Below, in pieces: positions 15,752-24,933 of a stretch of 64,000 nt of DNA. The notes under the pieces are model-generated. The model was given only the letters and a program-made list of their open reading frames with translations. It was not told the origin of the DNA and did no database searches. The stretch spans positions 731,780 through 795,779 of the forward strand of contig CM001167.1 in the NCBI GenBank assembly GCA_000212915.1. Reading direction: 5' to 3'. Each line of letters begins with the position of its first letter. Position 1 is the first letter of the stretch. The translations under genes and the position numbers were made by a program. This stretch comes from Bacteroides coprosuis DSM 18011 (lineage in GTDB: Bacteria; Bacteroidota; Bacteroidia; Bacteroidales; Bacteroidaceae).

Positions 15752-17971
15752 TTAGAAAGATAGTGTTATATGTGCTAGAACATTGGTTCCAGCCATTGGG
15801 TAGAATCTAGGATCATGTGATAGGATTTGTCCTTCGGTGTCAATACTTGTTTGTGAATACCCATTCGTTTCATATTTAAGATTGAATAAGTTATAAACAC
15901 TTGCACCGACAGTAGCTTGTTTTATATAAGGTAATTTAAAGTCATAAGATAGATGAATGTGATTTACGATAAATGGATCTAATGAATTGTCTTTTAAACC
16001 TAGATTGTCTAAATACTGTCTTGTTGAATATTGGGTTTGAAATGAAGCATTGAATCCTTTATAATTAGCTGAAATAATGCTATTACCCATAAATGAAGGA
16101 GAAAAAGAAATAGGAGTATCCCCCCAATTTAAGGTGTGTTGCTTATAATTAGAATCACTAAAATAAGCTACATAGTCTTTGATTCTGTTTTTGCTCCAAG
16201 TTCCGTTAATATCCCAACGTAGCCATTTCGTAAGCTGTGCGCCTAAAGAGATTTCAATACCCATACGATAACTCTTATCTACATTTTCGGAGATAGCTCT
16301 ACCTATTTCGTTTACTTTACCGTTGAGTACCAATTGATCCTTATAATCCATGTAGTATAGGTTTACACCAGCATTAAAACACGGATTGTTAAAAGTATAA
16401 CCTAATTCGTAATCATACAACTTCTCAGCATTCGGCTTTTGAGTGAATAGTGCATCAGTATAGTTACTCCTAGTAGGTTCCTTTTGTGCTACAGAAAAAG
16501 AAGCATAGGTAGAATGATAAGAATTAATTTGCCATGACAGTCCTAGTTTAGGATTAAAGAAGTTGAATTTTTCATCAAAGCTTAAGGATTGTAGTTGTTC
16601 GGGGTTAGAAGTCCAATTCCACTTATCGCTCAAACCGCTAAGTCTATAGCGTAAATGTCTAAACTGAGCATCAGCAAAAAGGCTTAAACCATCGGTTACT
16701 TCAAAAGAAGCTTTTGCATAGATGTTTCCATCTGTCTTTCGTCCTGTGTTGTCATAGTAATGATTGTCAGGCATAATATCTCCTATGTAGTTTTTAACCC
16801 ATAGAACCTTGCCAAAGTGATCATTTTTGTAGTAATTAAGTCCCCCACCCAAAGAGGCTTGTAGTTTTTCTCCTTTATGGTTGAAAGAGAAAATACCACC
16901 ACCGAATCTGCTTTCAGTAAATTTCTTACGAATTAAATCAGATTTTTTGACTGTCTCTCCATTGTGCTCGAATGGTTGAAGTCCATACTCTTTTAGGCTT
17001 CTTTTATTTTTGTATTCTTCGTAATAACCATCTCCATCAGTATAGTGGAATCCTACATTCAGATTCCATGTATTAGAGAGATATTGATTGATAAGGAGGT
17101 GATAGTTCTTCTGCACATAATGGTCTATTTGATTATCATAAAATCCAATGACATTGCCTTTGCTATCCTCTATTTCTCCATTAGGGTTATATCTTCTATT
17201 TGATTTCAACATATCTTTCGATATTCCATCCCATGCGTGATAAGTTTCTTCTTTTCCTCCAAATGTTATCAGTTTTACACTTGTCTTTTCTCCAAAATAA
17301 CCTCCTTGTAAGAAATACGATTTTAAGTCAGATGAAGCTCTATCCCTATAACCATCACTTTGGATATTGGATATACGTGCATCAAAAGCCCATTTATCAT
17401 TGATAAGACCTGTTCCTAAACGGAAAGTCTCTTTGTGACTGTTGAATGAGCCGTATGAACCTGATACTTCTGCATATTTTTGAGGAAAAATAGCTTGTGT
17501 TCTCATATTTATACTAGCTCCAAAGGCACCAGCTCCATTTGTAGAGGTTCCCACACCACGCTGTACTTGAATGTCTTCAAGAGAAGAAGCTAAGTCGGGA
17601 GTATTTACCCAATACAGTTCATGACTTTCGGCGTCATTCATAGGGATGCCATTTGTAGTAACGTTAATTCGGGTTGCGTCAGTACCTCTTATTCTTATTT
17701 TAGAATATCCTATCCCTGCTCCTGCATCGGATGTTGTAAGAATAGAGGGAGTAGTACTGATTAGAAAGGGAATATCTTTTCCGATATTCTGTTTTTTGAT
17801 GTCTTTTTTAGAAATGTTTGTAAACGCTACGGGAGTTTTGGCTGAAGCTCTAGTAGAAACAACTTCTACCCCTTCGAGTTTAACAATGCGCATACTGTCT
17901 TTTACATTTACTTGTGCAAATGTAGCTGTACCTGCAAGAATGCAGATACCTAGTAGTGATCTCTTTTTCAT
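15752..17971 (-). CDS. TonB-dependent receptor for thiamine (TPP-riboswitch controlled)
   Basis: Outer-membrane beta-barrel that imports a ligand with energy from TonB. From the ATG at 17971 (the frame is open 7 codons further) a signal peptide ends near ATFAQ. A plug domain follows (VEGVEVVSTRASAKTPVAFTNI..., GIGYSKIRIRGTDATRINVTTNGIPM), then a barrel of about 600 residues ending in the terminal aromatic HITLSF that BAM recognises. At about 739 aa it is a classic receptor, without the carboxypeptidase-like N-terminal domain or large size of SusC proteins. The TPP riboswitch in its leader, with PnuC and the kinase downstream, assigns thiamine or a derivative as ligand; this is context-based. 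Confidence 0.9.
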   Translation of the reverse strand: MKKRSLLGICILAGTATFAQVNVKDSMRIVKLEGVEVVSTRASAKTPVAFTNISKKDIKKQNIGKDIPFLISTTPSILTTSDAGAGIGYSKIRIRGTDATRINVTTNGIPMNDAESHELYWVNTPDLASSLEDIQVQRGVGTSTNGAGAFGASINMRTQAIFPQKYAEVSGSYGSFNSHKETFRLGTGLINDKWAFDARISNIQSDGYRDRASSDLKSYFLQGGYFGEKTSVKLITFGGKEETYHAWDGISKDMLKSNRRYNPNGEIEDSKGNVIGFYDNQIDHYVQKNYHLLINQYLSNTWNLNVGFHYTDGDGYYEEYKNKRSLKEYGLQPFEHNGETVKKSDLIRKKFTESRFGGGIFSFNHKGEKLQASLGGGLNYYKNDHFGKVLWVKNYIGDIMPDNHYYDNTGRKTDGNIYAKASFEVTDGLSLFADAQFRHLRYRLSGLSDKWNWTSNPEQLQSLSFDEKFNFFNPKLGLSWQINSYHSTYASFSVAQKEPTRSNYTDALFTQKPNAEKLYDYELGYTFNNPCFNAGVNLYYMDYKDQLVLNGKVNEIGRAISENVDKSYRMGIEISLGAQLTKWLRWDINGTWSKNRIKDYVAYFSDSNYKQHTLNWGDTPISFSPSFMGNSIISANYKGFNASFQTQYSTRQYLDNLGLKDNSLDPFIVNHIHLSYDFKLPYIKQATVGASVYNLFNLKYETNGYSQTSIDTEGQILSHDPRFYPMAGTNVLAHITLSF

Positions 17972-18020
17972 TATAAGTTTAGTTTTATGCAAGAGAAAAA
18001 AGGGGAATATTTCTCTTTTA

Positions 18021-18090
18021 TTCCTACGCCAGCATTACCTGGATCAGGTTAATGGGTATGATCTCAGCCCGTCACTTTAGGGCACCCCTT
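18021..18090 (-). ncRNA. TPP riboswitch (THI element)
   Basis: On the minus strand the leader carries the conserved THI parts in order: GGGGTGCC, GGCTGAGATCATACCC, AACCTGATCCAGGTAATG and CTGGCGTAGGAA. These form the pyrimidine- and pyrophosphate-sensing arms of the aptamer, with the P1 stem GGGG...TAGGAA/TTCC region partly visible. It ends about 50 bases before the receptor ATG, too close for an obvious terminator. Binding TPP would then most likely block translation start, as is usual in Bacteroidota. It controls the receptor-PnuC-kinase operon. Confidence 0.95.
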
Positions 18091-18353
18091 TTTTGAAATC
18101 ATTCAAAATTAATTCTTAATAAGATAGATTCCAAAGAATAGTGAGAAAACCTATTTATTATTACTATGCTATACAGAGCTCATTGCCTTGTCGCCATAAA
18201 TATGTAATAAAGAAACTAAATGTTTAAGCTATGTTGTGGAATAAAGTAAACATAGATCCTATTTTAGGTGTTTATTCAACTTAAAGGTTAAATTTGTAAT
18301 TATACAGGATTTTAAATTAGCTACATTTTTAAATTAATAAGTTATTATAGAAG

Positions 18354-19244
18354 ATGATTTTATTTAATCTATTATCAACAAGTGAGGTTTTAGAAGAGAC
18401 AGTAGACGCAGTAAGCTCTGCTGCTAGTACAGAAACAACATCTATTTTATGGGATAAGTTTATGGACTTTTTAATCCGTGGAGGAGAAAAAATATTAATA
18501 GCCATACTTGTCTTAGTTGTTGGAAAATTTCTTATAAGTCTTATAAAAAGATTAGTACGAGGATTTTTAAATAAAAGAAAAGTAGAGCCAGGGGTTAAAA
18601 GCTTTTTAATGAGTCTAGTAAACATCTTATTGCTTACACTATTGATTGTATCAGTAGTTAGTGCTTTAGGAATAAATACAACGTCTTTTGCGGCATTAAT
18701 AGCTTCTGCTGGTGTGGCTATCGGTATGGCTTTATCAGGCAATTTGCAAAACTTTGCTGGGGGAGTGATTGTCTTACTTTTTAAACCATTCCGTGTAGGT
18801 GATTTTATTGACTGTCAAGGAGTGAGTGGTACAGTAAGAGAAATACAAATATTCCATACCGTGATTACAACGCCTGATAATAAAGAGATTTTTATTCCTA
18901 ATGGTTCTCTTAGTAGTGGTGTTATAACCAATGTAAATAGTCAATCAACACGCCGTGTTCAGTGGGTAATAGGTGTAGAATATGGAGAAAACTATCTGGA
19001 GGTTGAAGCTGCTATACGTGATATTTTAGCTTCTGATGAACGAATTTTAAAGAGTCCTGAGCCTTTTGTTGCTTTAAACGAATTAGCTGATAGTAGCGTG
19101 AATTTTGTTGTAAGAGGTTGGGTGGTTACATCCGATTATTGGGGTGTTTATTTCGAAACAAATAGAAAAATTTATGAAGAGTTTAATAAGAGAGGTATTG
19201 GATTCCCTTTCCCTCAACTAACTATTCATAAAGCTGAAGCCTAG
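18354..19244 (+). CDS. Small-conductance mechanosensitive channel (MscS family)
   Basis: Inner-membrane channel that opens under membrane tension to release solutes after osmotic downshock. The 296-aa protein has an N-terminal periplasmic stub and helix (ILIAILVLVVGKFLISLI, about residues 43-60), a second helix (LMSLVNILLLTLLIVSVVSALG) and the pore-lining Gly/Ala-rich TM3 (TSFAALIASAGVAIGMALSGNLQNFAGG, about 118-145). The beta domain follows (FKPFRVGDFIDCQGVSGTV), then the alpha/beta vestibule. Length and order match E. coli MscS (286 aa). Monocistronic, ended by a strong hairpin. Confidence 0.95.
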   Translation: MILFNLLSTSEVLEETVDAVSSAASTETTSILWDKFMDFLIRGGEKILIAILVLVVGKFLISLIKRLVRGFLNKRKVEPGVKSFLMSLVNILLLTLLIVSVVSALGINTTSFAALIASAGVAIGMALSGNLQNFAGGVIVLLFKPFRVGDFIDCQGVSGTVREIQIFHTVITTPDNKEIFIPNGSLSSGVITNVNSQSTRRVQWVIGVEYGENYLEVEAAIRDILASDERILKSPEPFVALNELADSSVNFVVRGWVVTSDYWGVYFETNRKIYEEFNKRGIGFPFPQLTIHKAEA

Positions 19245-19281
19245 TGGATTGATTTTTTAAAAAACATTATTTGAACCGATG

Positions 19282-19317
19282 GAAGCTATCCTATAAAAAA
19301 GGATAGCTTCTTTTTTT
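19282..19317 (+). terminator. Terminator of the mscS-type gene
   Basis: Perfect 10-bp stem GAAGCTATCC (19282-19291) with GGATAGCTTC (19301-19310), a 9-base A-rich loop and seven T. Confidence 0.93.
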
Positions 19318-19410
19318 ATGGATAATCGTTAATTAGATATATTCTAAGTAGCTTTGATAGAACGAATGATTGTTTCATTTGTTTATACATTAATTGTAGA
19401 GCTAATCAAG

Positions 19411-19968
19411 ATGAATATCTATATAAAAAACATGGTTTGTCCTCGTTGTATAATGGTTGTTGAGTCGGAATTTGAAAAACTTCAAATACCGATTTGTTCT
19501 GTAAAACTAGGAAAAGTAGAGACGGAGCGTAATCTTTCTGACGAAGAGGTTGCTAAATTGTCGGTAAGGTTGGAAGAGCTTGGGTTTGAACTGATAGATG
19601 ATAAAAAAAATCGTTTAGTAGAACAGGTTAAAACCGCTATAGTAGAGCTTATCTATAAAAACGTAAAACTGACAACAAATCTATCAGATTTTATTGGTGC
19701 TCGTTTACACATGGATTATACTTATGTAAGCAATCTCTTCTCAGAGATTGAGGGGACTACTATAGAAAAATACTTTATAGCTCAAAAGATAGAGAGAGTA
19801 AAAGAACTCTTGGTTTATGATGAGCTTTCATTAAGTGAGATTGCTTTTGAAATGAACTATTCTAGTGTAGCTCATTTAAGCTCTCAATTTAAAAAGATAA
19901 CAGGTAAAACTCCATCACAGTTTAAGTTAAATGGATTAGAAAATCGTAAAACGATAGATAAAGTGTGA
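19411..19968 (+). CDS. AraC-type regulator with an N-terminal HMA-like metal-binding domain
   Basis: From the ATG at 19411 the protein is 185 aa. The first 70 residues look like a heavy-metal-associated (ferredoxin-like) domain, with a cysteine pair MVCPRC (Cys 10 and 13) in the position of the MxCxxC loop. The C-terminal 100 residues are an AraC DNA-binding domain with two helix-turn-helix parts (LSDFIGARLHMDYTYVSNLF; LSLSEIAFEMNYSSVAHLSSQFKKITGKTPSQF). The frame stays open 19 codons upstream but that part is hydrophobic and unlike the family. The copper ATPase follows 84 bases downstream, so a copper(I)-sensing activator of copA is the likely role; the metal is inferred from context. Confidence 0.82.
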   Translation: MNIYIKNMVCPRCIMVVESEFEKLQIPICSVKLGKVETERNLSDEEVAKLSVRLEELGFELIDDKKNRLVEQVKTAIVELIYKNVKLTTNLSDFIGARLHMDYTYVSNLFSEIEGTTIEKYFIAQKIERVKELLVYDELSLSEIAFEMNYSSVAHLSSQFKKITGKTPSQFKLNGLENRKTIDKV

Positions 19969-20052
19969 AAGATATAAATCTATCAGTAAATTATATAACA
20001 CTTCTTACTCTACTTCTATTGATCTTTGTAAATAAGAAAAATAGTAAATCTT

Positions 20053-22518
20053 ATGGCAAAGATAAAAGAAACTTTTCCTGTACTAGATATGTCATGTGCT
20101 GCATGTGCTATGCATGTGGAGAAGACATTGAAAACCCAAAAGGGCGTAGTGAAAGCCAGTGTTAACTTTGCTACTACTTCTGCCCAAGTCGAATTTAATT
20201 CAGATGAAACGAGTCCTATCCATCTACAAAAAGCAGTAGAGGAGGCAGGCTATGGTTTGATAATCAACAAAGAAGAACAAGATAGTGAGGCTGTTGACCA
20301 ATTAAGAGAAGCCAAGTTTAAAACCCTAAAGAGAAAAACTCTTTGGGCTGTGATCCTATCAATTCCAGTAGCTACTATAGGTATGTTTTATATGGATATG
20401 CCTTATGGTAATTACATTATGTGGGTACTTTCCACTATTGTCTTATTTGGATTTGGTACAGACTTCTATGCGAATGCGTGGAAACAAGCCAAGCATAGAA
20501 CATCGAATATGGATACTCTAGTGGCTTTAAGTACTGGTGTAGCTTACTTATTTAGTGTGTTTAATACATTATATCCATCTTTTTGGACTAGTAGAGGGCT
20601 TGAGCCCCATGTCTATTTTGAAGCTGCATCGGTAATCGTAGCCTTTATTCTCATCGGACGTTTGTTAGAAGAAAAAGCAAAAGGAAATACTTCTTCTGCT
20701 CTAAAGAAGTTGATGGGTTTGCAACCCAAGACTGTAGTAAAACTGAATGCTCAGAATGAACAAGTAACCGTTCCTATCGAAGATGTTCAAATCGATGATA
20801 TTATAGTCGTAAAACCAGGAGAAAAAATAGCTGTTGATGGCAGCGTCGTTTCTGGAAGCTCATTTATAGATGAGAGCATGTTGAGTGGTGAACCTATTCC
20901 CGTAGAGAAACAGATTAATGATAAGGTTTTTGCAGGAACAATTAACCAAAAAGGAAGCTTTCAGTTTAAAGCAAAGAAGGTAGGGAAGAATACTATACTT
21001 TCTCAAATCATTGCTATGGTGCAAGATGCCCAAGGAAGTAAGGCTCCTGTTCAAAAACTAGTGGATAAAGTGGCTGGGATTTTTGTACCTATCGTAATTG
21101 GTATTTCTATACTTTCTTTTGTTATTTGGATGGCTTTTGGTGGAGAAGGAGCATTCACACAAGCACTTTTATCCTTAGTAACTGTTTTGGTTATAGCTTG
21201 CCCTTGTGCTCTTGGACTAGCTACCCCCACAGCTATAATGGTGGGAATTGGAAAAGGTGCCGAAAATGGGATTTTAATTAAAGATGCCGAAAGCTTAGAA
21301 CTAGCAAAGAAAATAAATGCTATCGTTTTAGATAAAACAGGTACCCTTACTGAAGGAAAACCTAAAGTGACAGATGTGTTATGGCAAGATTTACGCGATG
21401 AGTACATTCGTGTGTTAGTTAGTTTAGAAAAATACTCTGAACATCCCTTAGCTGAGGCTGTCATTAGTCATTACCGAGAAGCACAAGAGCTTGAGCTGTC
21501 AAACTTCCAAAGTTTAACAGGAGCAGGAGTTAAAGCAGACTATCAAAATGAAACTTTCTACATTGGAAACATGAAGTTGATGAGAGATAATGATATAGCA
21601 CTATCTCCAGAACTACTTGGGAAAGCTGCTGAATATACTAGTAAAGCTCAAACGATCATTTGGTTTGCAAATAGTAAAGAAGCATTGGCTATTCTTGCTA
21701 TTGCCGATCAAGTAAAAGCTACATCTGCTGATGCTATTAAAGAATTGCATAAAATGGGCATTGAAGTTTATATGCTTACAGGAGATAATGAAGCTACAGC
21801 AAAGGCTATTTCTTCTGAACTCGATATCGATCATTATAAAGCTGAAGTGTTACCCGATCAGAAAGAAGATTTTGTGAAAGAATTGCAAAATCAAGGCAAA
21901 CTTGTAGCTATGGTGGGTGATGGTATTAATGATAGTGCAGCCTTGGCTAGAGCAGATGTCAGTATTGCTATGGGTCAGGGAAGTGATATTGCAATGGATG
22001 TTGCAAAGATGACTATCATCTCTTCTGATTTAATGAAGATACCGATGGCTATAGAGCTGTCAAAGCAGACTGTAAATACGATTCGGCAGAACTTGTTTTG
22101 GGCATTCATCTATAATATTATTGGAATACCAATTGCTGCGGGAGTACTATATCCTATAAATGGTTTTTTATTAAACCCAATGATCGCAAGTGCAGCTATG
22201 GCATTAAGTAGTGTAAGTGTGGTGTCAAACAGCTTGAGATTAAAATGGAAAGGAAATAAAAGATTTCAGAAATATTCTGATTCTAAGAATAATTTAACTT
22301 TAAAATTAAGAGAAATGGAATTTAAATACCAAGTAAGTGATATGATGTGTGGCCATTGTCATGCGAGAGTAAAGAAAGCCCTAGAAGGAGTTGCAGGAGT
22401 AAGTAGTGTAAAGGTTGAGGCTCCATCAACTGTGCTAATTTCTGCTGAAAAGGAGATAGATTTATCTATTCTGCAAGAGGCATTAAAAGCTGCTGGAGAT
22501 TATAAGATTTCAAAATAA
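20053..22518 (+). CDS. copA: Copper-type heavy-metal P1B-ATPase with N- and C-terminal HMA domains
   Basis: Exports Cu(I) across the inner membrane. In order: HMA domain with MSCAAC (Cys 15 and 18); membrane helices; actuator TGEP-type loop (LSGEPIP, about 277-283); transmembrane metal site CPC (383-385, [12 protein letters not shown]); phosphorylated DKTGT (427-431); SEHPLAEAV, carrying the His-Pro signature near 455; hinge GDGIND; last helices. CPC with N-terminal CxxC points to the Cu(I) class. Unusually, after a hydrophilic linker a second HMA domain (about 755-821, MMCGHC with Cys 766 and 769) is fused at the C-terminus. An ATG at its first residue (22315) could also make it as a free chaperone. 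It lies just after the AraC-type regulator on the same strand. Confidence 0.93.
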   Translation: MAKIKETFPVLDMSCAACAMHVEKTLKTQKGVVKASVNFATTSAQVEFNSDETSPIHLQKAVEEAGYGLIINKEEQDSEAVDQLREAKFKTLKRKTLWAVILSIPVATIGMFYMDMPYGNYIMWVLSTIVLFGFGTDFYANAWKQAKHRTSNMDTLVALSTGVAYLFSVFNTLYPSFWTSRGLEPHVYFEAASVIVAFILIGRLLEEKAKGNTSSALKKLMGLQPKTVVKLNAQNEQVTVPIEDVQIDDIIVVKPGEKIAVDGSVVSGSSFIDESMLSGEPIPVEKQINDKVFAGTINQKGSFQFKAKKVGKNTILSQIIAMVQDAQGSKAPVQKLVDKVAGIFVPIVIGISILSFVIWMAFGGEGAFTQALLSLVTVLVIACPCALGLATPTAIMVGIGKGAENGILIKDAESLELAKKINAIVLDKTGTLTEGKPKVTDVLWQDLRDEYIRVLVSLEKYSEHPLAEAVISHYREAQELELSNFQSLTGAGVKADYQNETFYIGNMKLMRDNDIALSPELLGKAAEYTSKAQTIIWFANSKEALAILAIADQVKATSADAIKELHKMGIEVYMLTGDNEATAKAISSELDIDHYKAEVLPDQKEDFVKELQNQGKLVAMVGDGINDSAALARADVSIAMGQGSDIAMDVAKMTIISSDLMKIPMAIELSKQTVNTIRQNLFWAFIYNIIGIPIAAGVLYPINGFLLNPMIASAAMALSSVSVVSNSLRLKWKGNKRFQKYSDSKNNLTLKLREMEFKYQVSDMMCGHCHARVKKALEGVAGVSSVKVEAPSTVLISAEKEIDLSILQEALKAAGDYKISK

Positions 22519-22566
22519 TAAATAAACACAAGAAGGAGAGATTCTTTTTTGCTTATGGCTTAAGTT

Positions 22567-22643
22567 AACACCGATATGTTAAGAACATATCGGTGTCATC
22601 GTATCGTCATGTCGGTGTCATGACGATACGATGACTTAGTCAA
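22567..22643 (-). repeat. Intergenic double-hairpin repeat, copy B
   Basis: Two perfect hairpins in tandem: arms of 13 bp (22568-22580 and 22584-22596, ACACCGATATGTT with its complement, loop AAG) and of 15 bp (22597-22611 and 22619-22633, CATCGTATCGTCATG with its complement, loop TCGGTGT), followed by GACTTAGTCAAAA. The minus strand matches copy A. It lies 48 bases after copA and has no T-run, so a simple terminator is unlikely. The rest of 22519-22753 holds nothing recognisable. Confidence 0.75.
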
Positions 22644-22753
22644 AATTTTCTTTTATTCTTGTTTTAAGTGTTACTCTGTTTAAGAAAATTTTAATATCAA
22701 TCTTTACTGCAATTCTAAATTTTCAAGAACAAGAGTAATTAATATAAAATAAA

Positions 22754-22783
22754 AAAAGGTTACTGAAATTTCAGTAACCTTTT
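22754..22783 (-). terminator. Terminator downstream of tRNA-Lys
   Basis: Perfect 30-base palindrome with 15-base arms around GGTTACTGAAATTTCAGTAACC, ending in T on the minus strand, three bases beyond the 3' end of the tRNA. Confidence 0.88.
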
Positions 22784-22786
22784 CTG

Positions 22787-22859
22787 TGATCCGTCTGGGG
22801 CTCGAACCCAGGACCCCAACATTAAAAGTGTTGTGCTCTACCTGCTGAGCTAACGAATC
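22787..22859 (-). tRNA. tRNA-Lys (anticodon UUU)
   Basis: The minus strand folds as a complete 73-base cloverleaf: acceptor GATTCGT with ACGGATC (one G-T pair), D arm GCTC...GAGC, anticodon stem CAACA with TGTTG around loop CTTTTAA (anticodon TTT), T arm CTGGG-TTCGAGC-CCCAG and discriminator A. The 3' CCA is not encoded. It stands alone with its own terminator. Confidence 0.96.
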
Positions 22860-22960
22860 ATACCTTTGTTGCGGTTAAGCGGTTGCAAAGATAGAGGCTT
22901 TATTTTATTCTGCAAGTGATATTACTCTTTATTTCACAAAATGTATAGTTAAAAAATCTT

Positions 22961-24091
22961 TCACTCTTGATCCTCAGTGTTTTCAAGATGGTTCTTTCTA
23001 GGAAATATTTTCTCTCTATTGATTATGAATCTTTGATAGTAGGATAAGATAAGTGTTGTGAGAGGTAATGCTATAATCATACCTATCAACCCCATTAGCG
23101 ATCCCCATATTGATAGAGATAGCAAGATGATAGCTGGGTTTAATCCTGTTATTTTGCCCATAATCTTAGGTACTAAGAATCCATCTTGAATAATTTGAAC
23201 TACCGCAAATACAATCAGTGCACTAGCTAATATAATCCAGAAGTTTCCGCCTGTATCGGATGCTTTTAATATAGCCAATAGTATGGTGGGTATAAAACCT
23301 ATGGTTTGTAGGTAGGGTACCATATTAAGTAGTCCTACAAACAATCCAAGTCCGATGGCTAAAGGGAAATCAATTATAACAAAGCCTATACTCATTAAAA
23401 CACCAACACAAAAAGCCACTAGAGCTTGTCCTCTAAAGTATCTATTCATACCTGCTTGTAAATCGTTAACAACGCTCTGAGTGAATTCTCTGTATTTTTC
23501 AGGAAGAAGATAAATCCATCCTTCTGCTATAGATTCATAATCTAGTAAGATAAATACAATATAGAGTAGAATTAAGAAGAAGGTAAATAAATTGATTAGA
23601 AAGCTTACCGACTCTGATAATATAGCCCATACTTTAGGAAGTGTTTGTTCGATAATGTTTAGGAAATTATCTTTTTCAAAGAAATCACTTACAGCCTGTA
23701 TATCTAAAGTTTCTTTTATAAATAAAGATAGAGATTTAGGTATATGTGCCCCTTCTTGAACCCCCGATTGTAAGTACTCAAAGAGTAAGTCCTTCACTCT
23801 TCCCATCTCTACCACTAGTGGAGGAATAAGGAAGTAGGATAAGCCAACTCCCACTACTGTAAGAGAGAGTAGAGCACAAAGAATTGCCAGAGGTCGACTT
23901 CTAAACCTTAGTTTATATTGGAAAAACTTAACTAGGGGATAAATCATATAAGCAATAATCCATGCCACGAAAAAGGGGAGAAGAACGCCCCGGAGTCTGT
24001 TGATAAGCATCAATGCTGCAATGATCCCAACGATGACAATTGTGACACGTATGAAGCGATCAAAAGTGATTTTCTTTCTTTGTTCAACCAT
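22961..24091 (-). CDS. AI-2E / PerM-family inner-membrane transporter
   Basis: Polytopic protein of 376 aa with the layout of the AI-2E (YdiK/PerM/TqsA) family. There are two to three N-terminal helices (VTIVIVGIIAALMLINRL, LLPFFVAWIIAYMIYPLVKFF, LAILCALLSLTVVGVGLSYFLIPPLV), a soluble central helical part (about 95-150), and four or five C-terminal helices containing the conserved loop GLFVGLLNMVPYLQTIGFIPT and PKIMGKITGLNPAIILLSLSIWG. Members have been linked to autoinducer-2 export or Na+/H+ exchange; the substrate here is unknown. Its neighbours, tRNA-Lys and thymidine kinase, give no clue. Confidence 0.88.
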   Translation of the reverse strand: MVEQRKKITFDRFIRVTIVIVGIIAALMLINRLRGVLLPFFVAWIIAYMIYPLVKFFQYKLRFRSRPLAILCALLSLTVVGVGLSYFLIPPLVVEMGRVKDLLFEYLQSGVQEGAHIPKSLSLFIKETLDIQAVSDFFEKDNFLNIIEQTLPKVWAILSESVSFLINLFTFFLILLYIVFILLDYESIAEGWIYLLPEKYREFTQSVVNDLQAGMNRYFRGQALVAFCVGVLMSIGFVIIDFPLAIGLGLFVGLLNMVPYLQTIGFIPTILLAILKASDTGGNFWIILASALIVFAVVQIIQDGFLVPKIMGKITGLNPAIILLSLSIWGSLMGLIGMIIALPLTTLILSYYQRFIINREKIFPRKNHLENTEDQE

Positions 24092-24221
24092 AATCTTAAT
24101 ATATAAAAGAGGATTTCTACGGTCTGCACATTATAAAATCAGTGCATTGTGAAACAGCATAATACTCCATGTCTATAGAAGCATTAAATACATAATATAA
24201 AGATAATAAGGTTTTAGCGAA

Positions 24222-24827
24222 TTAAGCTTCTTTGAGTGTGTTTTGTTGTTTGAGAGCCTTTAGATAGCATTTTCTGCATAGGGGTTCATATCTTTCTGTT
24301 TCACCTAGAAGAACTTGTTTGTTGCAATTTACAGTTCGATGTGAATAAAGAGCTAATTGTCCACATTTTACACAGATAGCATGTACTTTAGATACTTCGT
24401 CTGCAATGGCACAGAGGTGAGGAATTGGTCCAAAAGGAGTTCCTTTGAAATCCATATCTAAACCTGCCACTATTACTCGAATACCCATATTGGCTAATTC
24501 GTTACAAACATCTACTATGCCGAGGTCAAAAAACTGAGCTTCATCAATGCCTACCACATCAACATCTGATGCAAGTAGTAATATGCTAGAAGAAGAATCT
24601 ACAGGTGTTGAGTTTATATAGTTCTTGTCATGCGATACTACATCACATTGGGAGTAGCGAGAGTCCACAGTGGGTTTGAATATTTCAACTTTTTGCTTTG
24701 CGAATTTTGCTCGTTTTAGCCTACGGATAAGCTCCTCTGTTTTACCTGAAAACATTGAGCCACAGATTATTTCTATACGACCTCTACGGTTCGTCTCTTG
24801 AGTTTGATCTTCGGAAAATAGTGCCAT
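24222..24827 (-). CDS. tdk: Thymidine kinase (type II)
   Basis: Phosphorylates thymidine in pyrimidine salvage. From the ATG at 24827 (the frame extends 8 codons further) it has 201 aa with the P-loop GSMFSGKTE (about 23-31), the Walker B-like [13 protein letters not shown] and the zinc cysteines CVKCG and CRKC near the C-terminus. The lasso segment with the thymidine-contacting Tyr ([12 protein letters not shown]) is present. It diverges from the hypothetical gene at 24934, and a TAnnTTTG-type box (TATTTTTG) lies on the minus strand at 24856-24849. Confidence 0.95.
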   Translation of the reverse strand: MALFSEDQTQETNRRGRIEIICGSMFSGKTEELIRRLKRAKFAKQKVEIFKPTVDSRYSQCDVVSHDKNYINSTPVDSSSSILLLASDVDVVGIDEAQFFDLGIVDVCNELANMGIRVIVAGLDMDFKGTPFGPIPHLCAIADEVSKVHAICVKCGQLALYSHRTVNCNKQVLLGETERYEPLCRKCYLKALKQQNTLKEA

Positions 24828-24933
24828 GATTACTGCTTTTGAACTCTGCAAAAATAATACTTTTGTTTACTATACCTTATAAATTGATTATTTATTTCTA
24901 CATTTGTCTCTATTGATAATAGTTACAATTAGC

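Noticed and set aside
18329-18742. 137-codon open frame on the minus strand within the MscS-type gene
   Set aside because: It is antisense to a clear MscS channel, begins at its 5' end and has no recognisable domain; it is a shadow of the codon usage of the real gene.
19965-20165. 66-codon frame between the AraC-type regulator and copA
   Set aside because: Most of it is the copA start region read in another frame; the apparent Cys-rich tail comes from the out-of-frame HMA cysteine codons.
22567-22643. Double hairpin after copA taken as its terminator
   Set aside because: No T-run follows either stem, and related hairpins recur at two other loci with shared loop sequence, so it is treated as a repeat element.
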